A stretch of 64,000 nucleotides of DNA, taken from an uncultured Methylococcaceae bacterium. Lineage in GTDB: Bacteria; Pseudomonadota; Gammaproteobacteria; Methylococcales; Methylomonadaceae. How positions within the stretch are numbered: position 1 is the stretch's first letter; each line of letters starts with the position of its first letter. Below, piece by piece: positions 20,914 to 27,872 of the stretch. Under the pieces are notes generated by a model. That model was not told where the DNA came from. It made no database searches and worked only from the letters and a program-made list of their open reading frames with translations. A program made the position numbers and the translations under genes. The DNA is taken from contig CAIMEB010000057.1 of assembly GCA_903839855.1 (NCBI GenBank), positions 20,525-84,524 on the forward strand. Reading direction: 5' to 3'.

Positions 20914-21197
20914 TCGACCTTCGTCTCAAATGGGCTTGACTCACGAAATAACTGTTGCAGTTGAGGCACTATTTGAGGAGGTGCATCGAGTACTGCCATA
21001 AATTTTTCCCATTGCTCAGCATCAAGTTCAAAGCGTCGCCGTTCGGTTAGTGTTTCAGTCGCACGTTGCAAAGCACTTGCTAAGACAAACTGGCTGACAG
21101 AGCAATGAGCGGCTTTAGCAGCGGCGCTTAAAGTCTGTTTTGCTTCCTGTGATAAACGTAAATCGAGTTTTGTGGTGCGCGTTGATTGAGCCATCAT
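20910..21197 (-). CDS. DUF1778 ribbon-helix-helix antitoxin, TacA/AtaR-like
   Basis: 95 residues: N-terminal RHH DNA-binding part (TTKLDLRLSQEAKQTLSAAAKAAHCSVSQFVLASALQRATE) and a C-terminal toxin-binding tail. GGAGGAACT sits directly before ATG-ATG. It should neutralise the downstream acetyltransferase and, with it, repress the promoter at 21224-21253. Start at the first of two adjacent ATGs; the second would also work. Confidence 0.88.
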   Translation of the reverse strand: MMAQSTRTTKLDLRLSQEAKQTLSAAAKAAHCSVSQFVLASALQRATETLTERRRFELDAEQWEKFMAVLDAPPQIVPQLQQLFRESSPFETKVE

Positions 21198-21223
21198 AGT
21201 TCCTCCGGTATTGAAGGGAAAGT

Positions 21224-21253
21224 ATCATAGATGACAGACATTGTCATGACAAT
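21224..21253 (-). promoter_or_regulatory. Promoter and palindromic operator of the toxin-antitoxin pair
   Basis: Minus strand TTGTCA, 17 bp, TATGAT (five of six for each hexamer). A perfect 14-bp palindrome ATTGTCATGACAAT (21240-21253) covers the -35, and further TGACA/TGTCA half-sites flank it at 21232-21236 and 21257-21270. This fits repression by the RHH antitoxin. Confidence 0.7.
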
Positions 21254-21283
21254 AATTGACAACCATGACAGACGAAGATCAGC

Positions 21284-21618
21284 TTGCTCTTAACAAGACC
21301 CAGAATGCTCTAAAAGGAAAGACTTTCAGAGTAAACAGAACCACTTTTAGAGCAAAAGGATACTTGTTTGTTACAAACAAGATCATGTTTACTCTAAACA
21401 GACTTCCTTTTGTCGCAAACAGAACCTAGAATGCTCAAAAGGAAAGACTTTTAGAGTAAACAGAACCATTCTTAGAGCAAAAGAATACTTGTTTGTTGCA
21501 AACAAGATCATGTTTACTCTAAAAGAGATTAAGAATGTAACAAACAAGGTTCTGTTTATCGTAAACATGACTTTGTTTGCTATAAAAGAGTCTCTTTTTA
21601 TTGCAGACACGGATACGA
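21284..21618. repeat. 21-bp minisatellite, 16 degenerate units
   Basis: The region divides into 16 consecutive units of 21 bp (one unit of 20), each opening with TTR or ATG and carrying an A-rich core such as CAAACA or TAAACA at a fixed place. Units 2-5 and 8-11 are almost identical in the same order, so a six-unit block (about 125 bp) was duplicated after the basic array formed. The short ORFs on both strands here (21389-21610, 21489-21674) are frame artefacts giving seven-residue repeats; I see no ribosome site for them. Confidence 0.85.
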
Positions 21619-21776
21619 AAACTGTAGAGCTGTCATTGTATACGGCGTTCTTGTACTTGTTTATGGTAGTTTAATTTTTAAAGCGGTTAAATATTAAACA
21701 ATCCCTAGTGATTTTTCAGACATAATACCTCTTATTACAATGTAATCCCCCCAATATAAATTTTCAGAGTTTATTT

Positions 21777-22046
21777 ATGCCAACCATCAGTATGTTTTAC
21801 GGGATCATTATCTCAATGTTCTTTGAGATCCAAGAAAAACATCATTTACCACATATTCACGTTCGCTATCAAGGCTATAAGGCCTCGATTGCTATTGAAG
21901 ATACTAGACTATTAGCGGATGAGTTACCACCGCGACAGTTGCGTATGGTGCAGGTATGGATTGATTTACATCAGGAAGAATTGTTGGCCGATTAGGAACT
22001 TGCCACGGAAGGTGTCGAACCCTTTAGAATTGACCCACTCAAATAA
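21777..22046 (+). pseudogene. DUF4160 protein interrupted by an in-frame TAG
   Basis: The first 72 codons encode a normal DUF4160 start (PTISMFYGIIISMFF, HHLPHIHVRYQGYKASIAIED, LPPRQLRMVQVWIDLHQEELLAD). The TAG at 21993-21995 stands where the family normally has Trp (EELLxxWELA); reading on in the same frame gives ELATEGVEPFRIDPLK and a TAA at 22044-22046, the expected family C-terminus and about 89 residues. So this is a TGG-to-TAG nonsense change, a sequencing error, or a read-through stop. No function is established for DUF4160. Confidence 0.85.
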
Positions 22047-22058
22047 ACGAGGCTGACA

Positions 22059-22301
22059 ATGTTACTTGATATAATCAATGTAACCGTTCAATCCGATTTC
22101 ATTCTGCTTCTTGAGTTTGAAAATGGGGAGAGACGTGTATTTAATATGATGGCTTATTTAAAACAAAAACCTTGGTCTCGGCTCAAGTCAGGGAATGTGT
22201 TTCAAAGTGCTTTTATAGAAAATGGTACTGTGGCATGGCCGGGTAATATAGATATCGATCCAGAAACACTTTACGAACTATCTGTATTGGTTGATAAATG
22301 A
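22059..22301 (+). CDS. DUF2442 protein
   Basis: 80-residue small protein: DIINVTVQSDFILLLEFENGERRVFNMMAYL then FIENGTVAWPGNIDIDPETLYELSV, which is the DUF2442 pattern. Twelve bp downstream of the DUF4160 reading frame; these two small families are very often neighbours, which has led to the suggestion that they are a toxin-antitoxin-like pair. Function unknown; the gene itself looks intact. Confidence 0.85.
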   Translation: MLLDIINVTVQSDFILLLEFENGERRVFNMMAYLKQKPWSRLKSGNVFQSAFIENGTVAWPGNIDIDPETLYELSVLVDK

Positions 22302-22378
22302 AGCATAAACACGCCGCCAAATGCTTTTGTCGATAACACACAATGTTAAAACAAAACTCAGTGATAACACCCGTGTCA

Positions 22379-23557
22379 TCATAACGACCCCAACACATGA
22401 TTAACCAGCGTAACCCAATAAGCTGCACCGATAGGTAATAGCTCATCATTAAAATCATAATGGGGATTATGCAACAGACAACTATTCTCAGAAGAGCCAT
22501 TACCAATCCAGCTATAACAACCGGGTTTTTCTTGTAGCATGAAGGCAAAGTCTTCTGAACCCATGCTAGGTGTAGGATGTTGATTGACGCCATTGACTCC
22601 GGCAATAGCCAAAGCAGCTTTTAGGGCAATAGCGGTTTCAGCTTCAGAATTAAACGTAACGGGATAACCTACGTTTTCCGGGTTAAAGACAAGGGTTGCA
22701 TTAACCTCAAACCCCGCGCAAATGCCATTAACCAATTGGCTTAGTTTATGTGTTATCAACGCTTTTACGGAGTCACTAAAACACCTAAACGTACCTCTTA
22801 TGACCACAGATTCGGGAATTGCGTTCCAGGTATTGCCTGCATGAATTTGAGTAATAGTAACAACCGCTGAATCGGCAGGATCAACATTTCTACTGACGAT
22901 AGTTTGTAAGGCCATCATAAGTTGAGCACCTACAACAATAGCATCATTGCCCAAATGCGGCATGGCGGCATGGGTCGCTTGTCCAGTGACAGTGATTTCA
23001 AAGCAATCAAAAGAAGCCATCATGGGGCCTGCCTTCACTGCAAAATGACCCACTGGGATATCAGGAAAGTTATGTAATCCAAAGACACAGTCAGCAGGAA
23101 ACTGCTCAAACAAGCCATCCAGGATCATTTGTTTGGCTCCCGCACGCCCTTCTTCTGCCGGTTGAAAAATAAAGTATACCGTGCCGTTAAAGTTTCTAAG
23201 CTCTGATAGATACTGAGCCGCACCCAAGAGCATGGCCGAATGACCATCATGACCGCAAGCGTGCATTTTGCCATCATGGCAGGATTTATGATCAAAAGAG
23301 TTTCGCTCCTGGATAAATAAAGCATCGATGTCAGCCCGCAGTGCTACTTTTTTACTGCTGTCACCCACCGTAAGCGTGGCAACAACGCCGGTTACACCAA
23401 GACCTTGATGCACACTAAGTCCAAAGCTTTTGAGCTTCTTGGCAATAAACTCAGCGGTTTGGTTTTCCTCAAAAGCCGTTTCAGGAAACCGATGTAAATG
23501 CCGTCGCCATTGACGCATGTCGTCATGAAGTTGCAAAATAGCGGTAGGGATAGTCAT
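22379..23557 (-). CDS. M20-family amidohydrolase, hippurate hydrolase-like
   Basis: 392-residue cytosolic metal-dependent amidohydrolase/N-acyl-amino-acid hydrolase. Metal-binding motifs MHACGHDGHSAMLLGAA (about 97-113) and FQPAEEGRAGAKQMI (about 130-145), a dimerisation domain (about 180-290) and C-terminal PSMGSEDFAFML. Substrate cannot be assigned: the family includes hippurate, N-acetyl-amino-acid and IAA-conjugate hydrolases. Stands alone, converging with the DUF2442 gene. Confidence 0.9.
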   Translation of the reverse strand: MTIPTAILQLHDDMRQWRRHLHRFPETAFEENQTAEFIAKKLKSFGLSVHQGLGVTGVVATLTVGDSSKKVALRADIDALFIQERNSFDHKSCHDGKMHACGHDGHSAMLLGAAQYLSELRNFNGTVYFIFQPAEEGRAGAKQMILDGLFEQFPADCVFGLHNFPDIPVGHFAVKAGPMMASFDCFEITVTGQATHAAMPHLGNDAIVVGAQLMMALQTIVSRNVDPADSAVVTITQIHAGNTWNAIPESVVIRGTFRCFSDSVKALITHKLSQLVNGICAGFEVNATLVFNPENVGYPVTFNSEAETAIALKAALAIAGVNGVNQHPTPSMGSEDFAFMLQEKPGCYSWIGNGSSENSCLLHNPHYDFNDELLPIGAAYWVTLVNHVLGSL

Positions 23558-23652
23558 GCCTAGCGTTGGAGTAAGTCAATGAAGCACTTATCCTAAACCT
23601 CTTTGATAAACATGACAAGATACAATCAGAGCATGACATTAGAGGCGAGGGC

Positions 23653-23723
23653 AATTTATTAAACTGTGTTATATGACGCATTATATTTATGAAACTATGT
23701 TATATGACACAGTTTAATAAATT
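23653..23723. repeat. 25-bp inverted repeat, 21-bp loop
   Basis: AATTTATTAAACTGTGTTATATGAC (left arm, 23653-23677) faces its near-perfect inverse at 23699-23723, with two T-G mismatches that would still pair in RNA. GTTATATGAC also repeats directly in both arms. It could be an operator, an RNA hairpin or a small MITE end pair; it lies just upstream of the cytochrome cluster. Confidence 0.7.
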
Positions 23724-23759
23724 AATGTGCTTATTGTTTTACTGTTATTAAGGATTTCA

Positions 23760-23844
23760 ATGAGATGGTTATTTGGCGCAATATGTGCTGTATTAAATAG
23801 CTGAGACATTATTTTCACAAGCCGAACTGAATATTCAATGCTAA
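23760..23844 (+). pseudogene. Possible frameshifted signal-peptide relic or leader ORF
   Basis: AAGGA with good spacing precedes ATG 23760, which opens a 14-residue frame (MRWLFGAICAVLNS, stop 23802-23804). In the next frame IAETLFSQAELNIQC continues to a TAA overlapping the ATG of the porin-cytochrome. Joined, the two pieces resemble a secretion signal (SQA-E cleavage). Either a decayed gene start or a translated leader that couples into the next gene, which itself lacks a clear ribosome site. Confidence 0.3.
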
Positions 23845-25304
23845 ATCTTACTTTCTTTAATGAGCAAAAACACCGGGGGTGTAGTCTCGTTATTCTTGCT
23901 GCAGCCTTATTAATGGCTCCCTTTCAAAATGCTCAGGCCACCACCTCGTTTGCCAGACAGACAGGAGAACCCTGTACAGCCTGTCACATGCAGGCTTATG
24001 GCCCCTGGTTAACACAATACGGTCAGAAATTTAAGCTGGATGGTTATGTGGCGGGACATGCCAATAAGCTGCCGGATGTGATTAATCCTTTGGCAGCAGA
24101 AGTGATTGGTTCGGTAACCAATACTCAGCAAAATTATGATGGTGATCCTTATTACGGTAACTCCACTGGGCATTCAAATCCTAACAATAATGTCGTCACT
24201 GATTGGACTGCTGTGTATTACACCGGTCGAATTACCGACAAGATTGGAAGTTACTTGCAGTTGAACATCAACCCCCAAATTGGCCGTTCAGTCAGTTTAG
24301 CGATGGCTGATATTCGGGTAGCCGATCATGCCACTATCAAAGGCAATGCGTTAACTTATGGCCTTACGTTTAACAATGCGCCGACCATGTCCGATTTCTG
24401 GATGACCACACCGGCTTGGATGTATCCTTATACACAATCATCAGTGACTGTGAAATCCGCCGCTCAACCTTGGTTACAAGCCTTGATGGGTGGGGCAAAT
24501 ACGGCGGGTGCTACGGCTTATGTGATGATTAATAATCACCTATACCTTGAAGCCGGCGGTTATACCTCACAATCTCAAAATATGGCTCAAGGCTTAGGGG
24601 TATGGAATGCCGGATCTCAAAGCTCAGGGGCTCAAGGTGGCTTGATAGACGGTGGCGCACCTTATTGGCGGATGTTTTTGCAGCATAGTGTAGGGCCACA
24701 TACTATGATGATAGGAACTTACGGTTTAGCGGCCAAAGTTATCCCTTATTATACCAATGGTGTGGGCACAAACTCTTTTGTCGAATATAACGCCGATGCC
24801 AATTATTCGTACATGATGGATGACAATAATATGCTGATGGCGATGCTTAAATATACCCATGACAGTATGAAATTAAGCGCTTCACAGAGTCAAGGCTGGG
24901 CCAGTAATGCCAGTAATAATCTCGATAGCGTCATGATGATGGGGATGTGGACTTATAAGCAAACCTATAATTTATCGGTGGGTTGGAATTATATGAAAGG
25001 CAGTTCGGATATGATGCTTTATAACGGAGCAGGTGCTTATGATGTAACCAGTGGTAACAATGGTGTCAATCCTATCACTGGCAGTGCTAATGGCTCTCCA
25101 AACACCAACTCATTTTTATTCCAGGCCGACTATGTGCCGTTTGGTAAAGGTACCTTTGCCGCCGATCCTTATTTAAACCTACGTTTTTCTGTGCAATATT
25201 GGGCTTATACGCAGTTTAATGGCGCCTCAACAAACTATGATGGCGCAGGACGTAATGCAGCGGGTAATAACACGCTGTATTTCGTTGGCAATATGATGTT
25301 TTAA
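23838..25304 (+). CDS. Cyc2-like fused monohaem cytochrome c / outer-membrane porin
   Basis: 488 residues. A signal peptide (cleavage near NAQA, residue 34) is followed at once by one c-haem site, CTACH (46-50), in the context FARQTGEPCTACH-LTQYGQKFKLDGY. The rest alternates aromatic and polar residues like a beta-barrel and ends in Phe (YFVGNMMF), the outer-membrane insertion signal. One N-terminal haem plus barrel in a single chain of 400-500 residues is the layout of Cyc2, the outer-membrane iron oxidase of neutrophilic and acidophilic iron oxidisers; the RxTGxxCxxCH and FKLxGY surroundings agree. Whether this one oxidises iron, reduces an acceptor or does something else is unknown. First of three haem genes. 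Confidence 0.75.
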   Translation: MLNLTFFNEQKHRGCSLVILAAALLMAPFQNAQATTSFARQTGEPCTACHMQAYGPWLTQYGQKFKLDGYVAGHANKLPDVINPLAAEVIGSVTNTQQNYDGDPYYGNSTGHSNPNNNVVTDWTAVYYTGRITDKIGSYLQLNINPQIGRSVSLAMADIRVADHATIKGNALTYGLTFNNAPTMSDFWMTTPAWMYPYTQSSVTVKSAAQPWLQALMGGANTAGATAYVMINNHLYLEAGGYTSQSQNMAQGLGVWNAGSQSSGAQGGLIDGGAPYWRMFLQHSVGPHTMMIGTYGLAAKVIPYYTNGVGTNSFVEYNADANYSYMMDDNNMLMAMLKYTHDSMKLSASQSQGWASNASNNLDSVMMMGMWTYKQTYNLSVGWNYMKGSSDMMLYNGAGAYDVTSGNNGVNPITGSANGSPNTNSFLFQADYVPFGKGTFAADPYLNLRFSVQYWAYTQFNGASTNYDGAGRNAAGNNTLYFVGNMMF

Positions 25305-25318
25305 TCCGGCGACTGGCT

Positions 25319-25783
25319 ATGAAATATACTTTTAAAATGACAACTATTTTTAAGATAACCCTGATAGCGAGCTTATTAGGCGTTACCCCTCTATCTTTTG
25401 CAGCAGCCGAAGAAACGGCATCGCCTATTGATCATCATCGACACATGGGTGGACACATGCACATGTCGCAGGGTAATGATAGCGGTATGGATGTCCACAG
25501 TGAGCGTTTTGCCGTCATTAAAAAGCTTGCCGATAAAGCGTGTGTAGATTGTCATGGCACCACCGGTATCAGTAAAACCGATGACACTCCGAATCTGGCA
25601 GGCCAAGAGGCGATTTATTTCTGTAAAACGATGTATGACTATCGGAGTCGGGCGCGTAATTTACCACCCATCAAAGACGCCGACGGCTTGTATTTGCCAA
25701 ACATGAATGAAGTGTCCGATAAATTGACTGATCAACAGATTGTCGACTTGTCTGAATATTATGCGCATTTACGCATCCAATAA
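25319..25783 (+). CDS. Periplasmic monohaem c-type cytochrome with His/Met-rich N-terminus
   Basis: 154 residues. Sec signal peptide to about residue 29 (SFAAA), then a segment with His39, His40, His42, Met43, His46, Met47, His48 and Met49, resembling copper-binding stretches. The haem motif is CVDCH (75-79), followed by LAGQEAIYFCKTMYDYRS and a C-terminal LTDQQIVDLSEYYAHL, the class I cytochrome c (c4/c553-type subdomain) ending. A conserved Met near LPNMNEVSDKL is a candidate axial ligand. It starts 14 bp after the porin-cytochrome and 14 bp before the next cytochrome: one operon. Confidence 0.88.
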   Translation: MKYTFKMTTIFKITLIASLLGVTPLSFAAAEETASPIDHHRHMGGHMHMSQGNDSGMDVHSERFAVIKKLADKACVDCHGTTGISKTDDTPNLAGQEAIYFCKTMYDYRSRARNLPPIKDADGLYLPNMNEVSDKLTDQQIVDLSEYYAHLRIQ

Positions 25784-25797
25784 CAGTGTAGCATCAA

Positions 25798-26151
25798 ATG
25801 AAAGAACGTATTTTATCGTGTATCGTAGTCGTTTATTTACTGGGTTTTGTTATTTTCGGACTGTCTGGTTGTTCGGTTCTTAGCAAAAAACCGGATACTG
25901 AAGTCGCAGCAAACACAGCTTATTATGTCTGTTCAGGCTGTCATGGTTTAGAAAATGTTCGGGTCAACTTTATGACGCCCAATATCATGGGTCAAAAGAA
26001 AGGCTATTTAGTGGCAACATTACGTGATTATCGTGACCATAAACGGATTGAACCCTTAATGAATGGAGCAGTTGCAAACTTAAGTGATCAAGAGATTGAA
26101 AATCTTGCCGCCTATTACGCTAAGGCGCAAGGAATGAGAGATGAGAGATGA
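25798..26151 (+). CDS. Lipoprotein monohaem c-type cytochrome
   Basis: 117 residues. Lipobox LSGC gives a lipid-anchored Cys25; haem motif CSGCH (45-49); GQKKGYLVATLRDYRDHKR and LSDQEIENLAAYYAKAQ are class I cytochrome c helices, with Met near EPLMNGAVANL the likely axial ligand. Probably membrane-anchored facing the periplasm. Paralogous in its C-terminal half to the preceding gene. The last codons run through a heptanucleotide repeat, so the C-terminal MRDER may vary. Confidence 0.88.
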   Translation: MKERILSCIVVVYLLGFVIFGLSGCSVLSKKPDTEVAANTAYYVCSGCHGLENVRVNFMTPNIMGQKKGYLVATLRDYRDHKRIEPLMNGAVANLSDQEIENLAAYYAKAQGMRDER

Positions 26152-26160
26152 GAGATGAGG
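26134..26160 (+). repeat. ATGAGAG heptanucleotide repeat across the stop codon
   Basis: Three exact ATGAGAG units and a partial fourth (ATGAGG) cover the last codons and the stop of the lipoprotein cytochrome. As 7 is not a multiple of 3, gain or loss of a unit changes the frame at the C-terminus. Confidence 0.8.
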
Positions 26161-26176
26161 TGAAGGCAAAATAATT

Positions 26177-26204
26177 TTGATGATGAGTTGGGATAAGGTA
26201 TACA
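26177..26204 (+). promoter_or_regulatory. Putative promoter of the PEP-CTERM gene
   Basis: TTGATG, 16-bp spacer, TATACA, about 55 bp before the ATG of the PEP-CTERM protein. Hexamer matches are moderate. Confidence 0.4.
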
Positions 26205-26260
26205 CTGTGGTACCTTTGCAAGAAACTATTTATTGAACATTTAGCTTTTGAGGTATTAGT

Positions 26261-26863
26261 ATGAAAAAAATCAGCTTGTTAGTTATTTTATGGTTAACTT
26301 TGATTGTACCATTTGCTGCAAACGCGGATACAAAATCGTCCGATAATCAATCGTCCGATAATCAAATTAGTCAGAATAACGATCATGAAAATGAAGGCGG
26401 CACCAGCTTTAAGGGGTTGTCTGAAAGAGATCCTTATGTAATGACAAAAGAAGGCAGTGATTCTTTCACTTATAGAAATCTTACTGAATCAGGAAAAACC
26501 GATAGTTTTTTCTCGATAACAGAAGGAGACACACATGTTTTTTCGGCGTCTGTGAGTTCAGACGACTCTTCAACCAGAATGACACCAACTCTTATCGACG
26601 TAAGCACAGGTAAAACCGTTGCACTTAACCATGAAGGCAATTATTATACTTATAGTGGATTAGTATCTGGTCACGAATACGACTTTGAGGTCAATTACAC
26701 GGTATCTCCACATTCTAGCGCTACGGTTTATACAACGGTGGCTGTTGCTGCTGTACCGGAGCCTAAACAATGGGGCATGATGGTAACTGGTTTATTATTG
26801 ATTGCAACGAAGGTAAAGAAGGCTAAAAAGTCGGCGAACACACAACGCTCGGTTTATGCTTAA
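26261..26863 (+). CDS. PEP-CTERM sorting-signal protein
   Basis: 200-residue exported protein. Signal peptide to about residue 22 (FAANA), then a Ser/Asp/Asn-rich start with SSDNQ twice, a beta-rich body with no recognised domain, and a C-terminal sorting tag VPEPKQWGMMVTGLLLIATKVKKAKK: PEP motif, membrane helix, basic tail. Such proteins are cut and anchored or released by an exosortase, which is the next gene. Role unknown; the low-complexity acidic start suggests a surface or matrix protein. Confidence 0.88.
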   Translation: MKKISLLVILWLTLIVPFAANADTKSSDNQSSDNQISQNNDHENEGGTSFKGLSERDPYVMTKEGSDSFTYRNLTESGKTDSFFSITEGDTHVFSASVSSDDSSTRMTPTLIDVSTGKTVALNHEGNYYTYSGLVSGHEYDFEVNYTVSPHSSATVYTTVAVAAVPEPKQWGMMVTGLLLIATKVKKAKKSANTQRSVYA

Positions 26864-26899
26864 TTATTGGTATTGTAAGTAGCAGTCTGTGAAGATTTT

Positions 26900-26950
26900 A
26901 ACAATGCTGTGTACTCAGTACTCAGCATTGTTATTGTGTTAATCTTTTTT
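26900..26950 (+). terminator. Hairpin terminator between PEP-CTERM gene and exosortase
   Basis: AACAATGCTG and CAGCATTGTT form a perfect 10-bp stem around a 13-nt loop, with a T run (CTTTTTT) a few bases further. It may end most transcripts of the PEP-CTERM gene and lower exosortase expression relative to its substrate. Confidence 0.6.
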
Positions 26951-26971
26951 CTAATATGACGGGTTAGCTTT

Positions 26972-27862
26972 ATGCCTATGAGTAGAATCATCAGTGTAGA
27001 GTTACCTAAAACACCTTTTGGTGTCGCTTGGCTATTGGTTTTTATAGGGCTGGCTGCGCTTTATGTGCCAACCTATTGGAGTTTGATTAATGGTATTTGG
27101 AGATTAGAAAGTAATACACATGAATCCATTATTTTTTTGCTCTTTATTTATCTGATTATAAAGCAAGGTAAGGATACGTTTGAACTTGCTTATGCACCTT
27201 GCAATGTTACTGGAGCAAGTCTGCTTTTTATTGGTTTACTACTCTATGTTATAGGACGTTCACAAGATATTATCATTTTCGAAGTAAGTTCACAAATTCC
27301 CGTCTATGGGGGCGCCTTGTTACTCATGCAAGGTGTAGCAAGTCTACGTAAGCTTTGGTTTCCCTTGTTTTATCTGGTTTTCATGTTACCACTGCCGAGC
27401 ATGGTGGTCGATGCTCTGACGGAAACACTTAAGCTATGGATTTCAGAGATTGCTGTAGAAATCCTTTATGATGCCCATTATCCAATTGCTCGTGATGGGG
27501 TTATTATCATCATAGCCCAGTATAAACTTTTAGTTGCGGATACCTGTTCTGGGCTTAATTCCATGTTTTCCCTATCAGCGATTGGACTATTGTATATGTA
27601 TTTGGCTGGACGATCCGGCTGGCTATATAACAGTGTCATGCTCGTCAGCATTATCCCTATAGCCTTTGTCGCCAATATAGTACGCATTATAGCCTTAATA
27701 CTAATAACCTATTATTTCGGAGACGCAGCCGGACAAGGTTTTATGCATGGCGTGGCCGGGATGGTACTGCTAATCGTGGCGATACTGTTGCTGTTTATGC
27801 TTGATGGCGTGCTTGTGCGATGCATGCCCGTTGCGCGACCCATCTCAACAACCGAAGTTTGA
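26972..27862 (+). CDS. Exosortase (probably XrtB type)
   Basis: Polytopic inner-membrane transpeptidase/protease of 296 residues with about eight hydrophobic segments. The catalytic set is present: Cys192 in ADTCSGLNS, Arg238 in ANIVRI and His259 in FMHGVAG. It processes the PEP-CTERM tag. Subtype B is inferred from the separate EpsI gene and the EpsD-type isomerase behind it. The earlier Cys77 is probably not catalytic. Confidence 0.93.
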   Translation: MPMSRIISVELPKTPFGVAWLLVFIGLAALYVPTYWSLINGIWRLESNTHESIIFLLFIYLIIKQGKDTFELAYAPCNVTGASLLFIGLLLYVIGRSQDIIIFEVSSQIPVYGGALLLMQGVASLRKLWFPLFYLVFMLPLPSMVVDALTETLKLWISEIAVEILYDAHYPIARDGVIIIIAQYKLLVADTCSGLNSMFSLSAIGLLYMYLAGRSGWLYNSVMLVSIIPIAFVANIVRIIALILITYYFGDAAGQGFMHGVAGMVLLIVAILLLFMLDGVLVRCMPVARPISTTEV

Positions 27863-27872
27863 TTAACTGAGT

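Noticed and set aside
21240-21270. TGACA repeats considered as a CRISPR fragment or iterons of an origin
   Set aside because: Spacing is irregular, units are only 5-6 bp, and they sit on a clear promoter of a toxin-antitoxin pair; an operator explains them.
21284-21618. Minisatellite considered as a CRISPR array
   Set aside because: Units are 21 bp head to tail with no unique spacers of constant length, and there are no cas genes.
21389-21674. Two overlapping ORFs (73 and 61 residues) on opposite strands
   Set aside because: Their seven-residue repeats are the translation of the 21-bp minisatellite; no ribosome site supports either.
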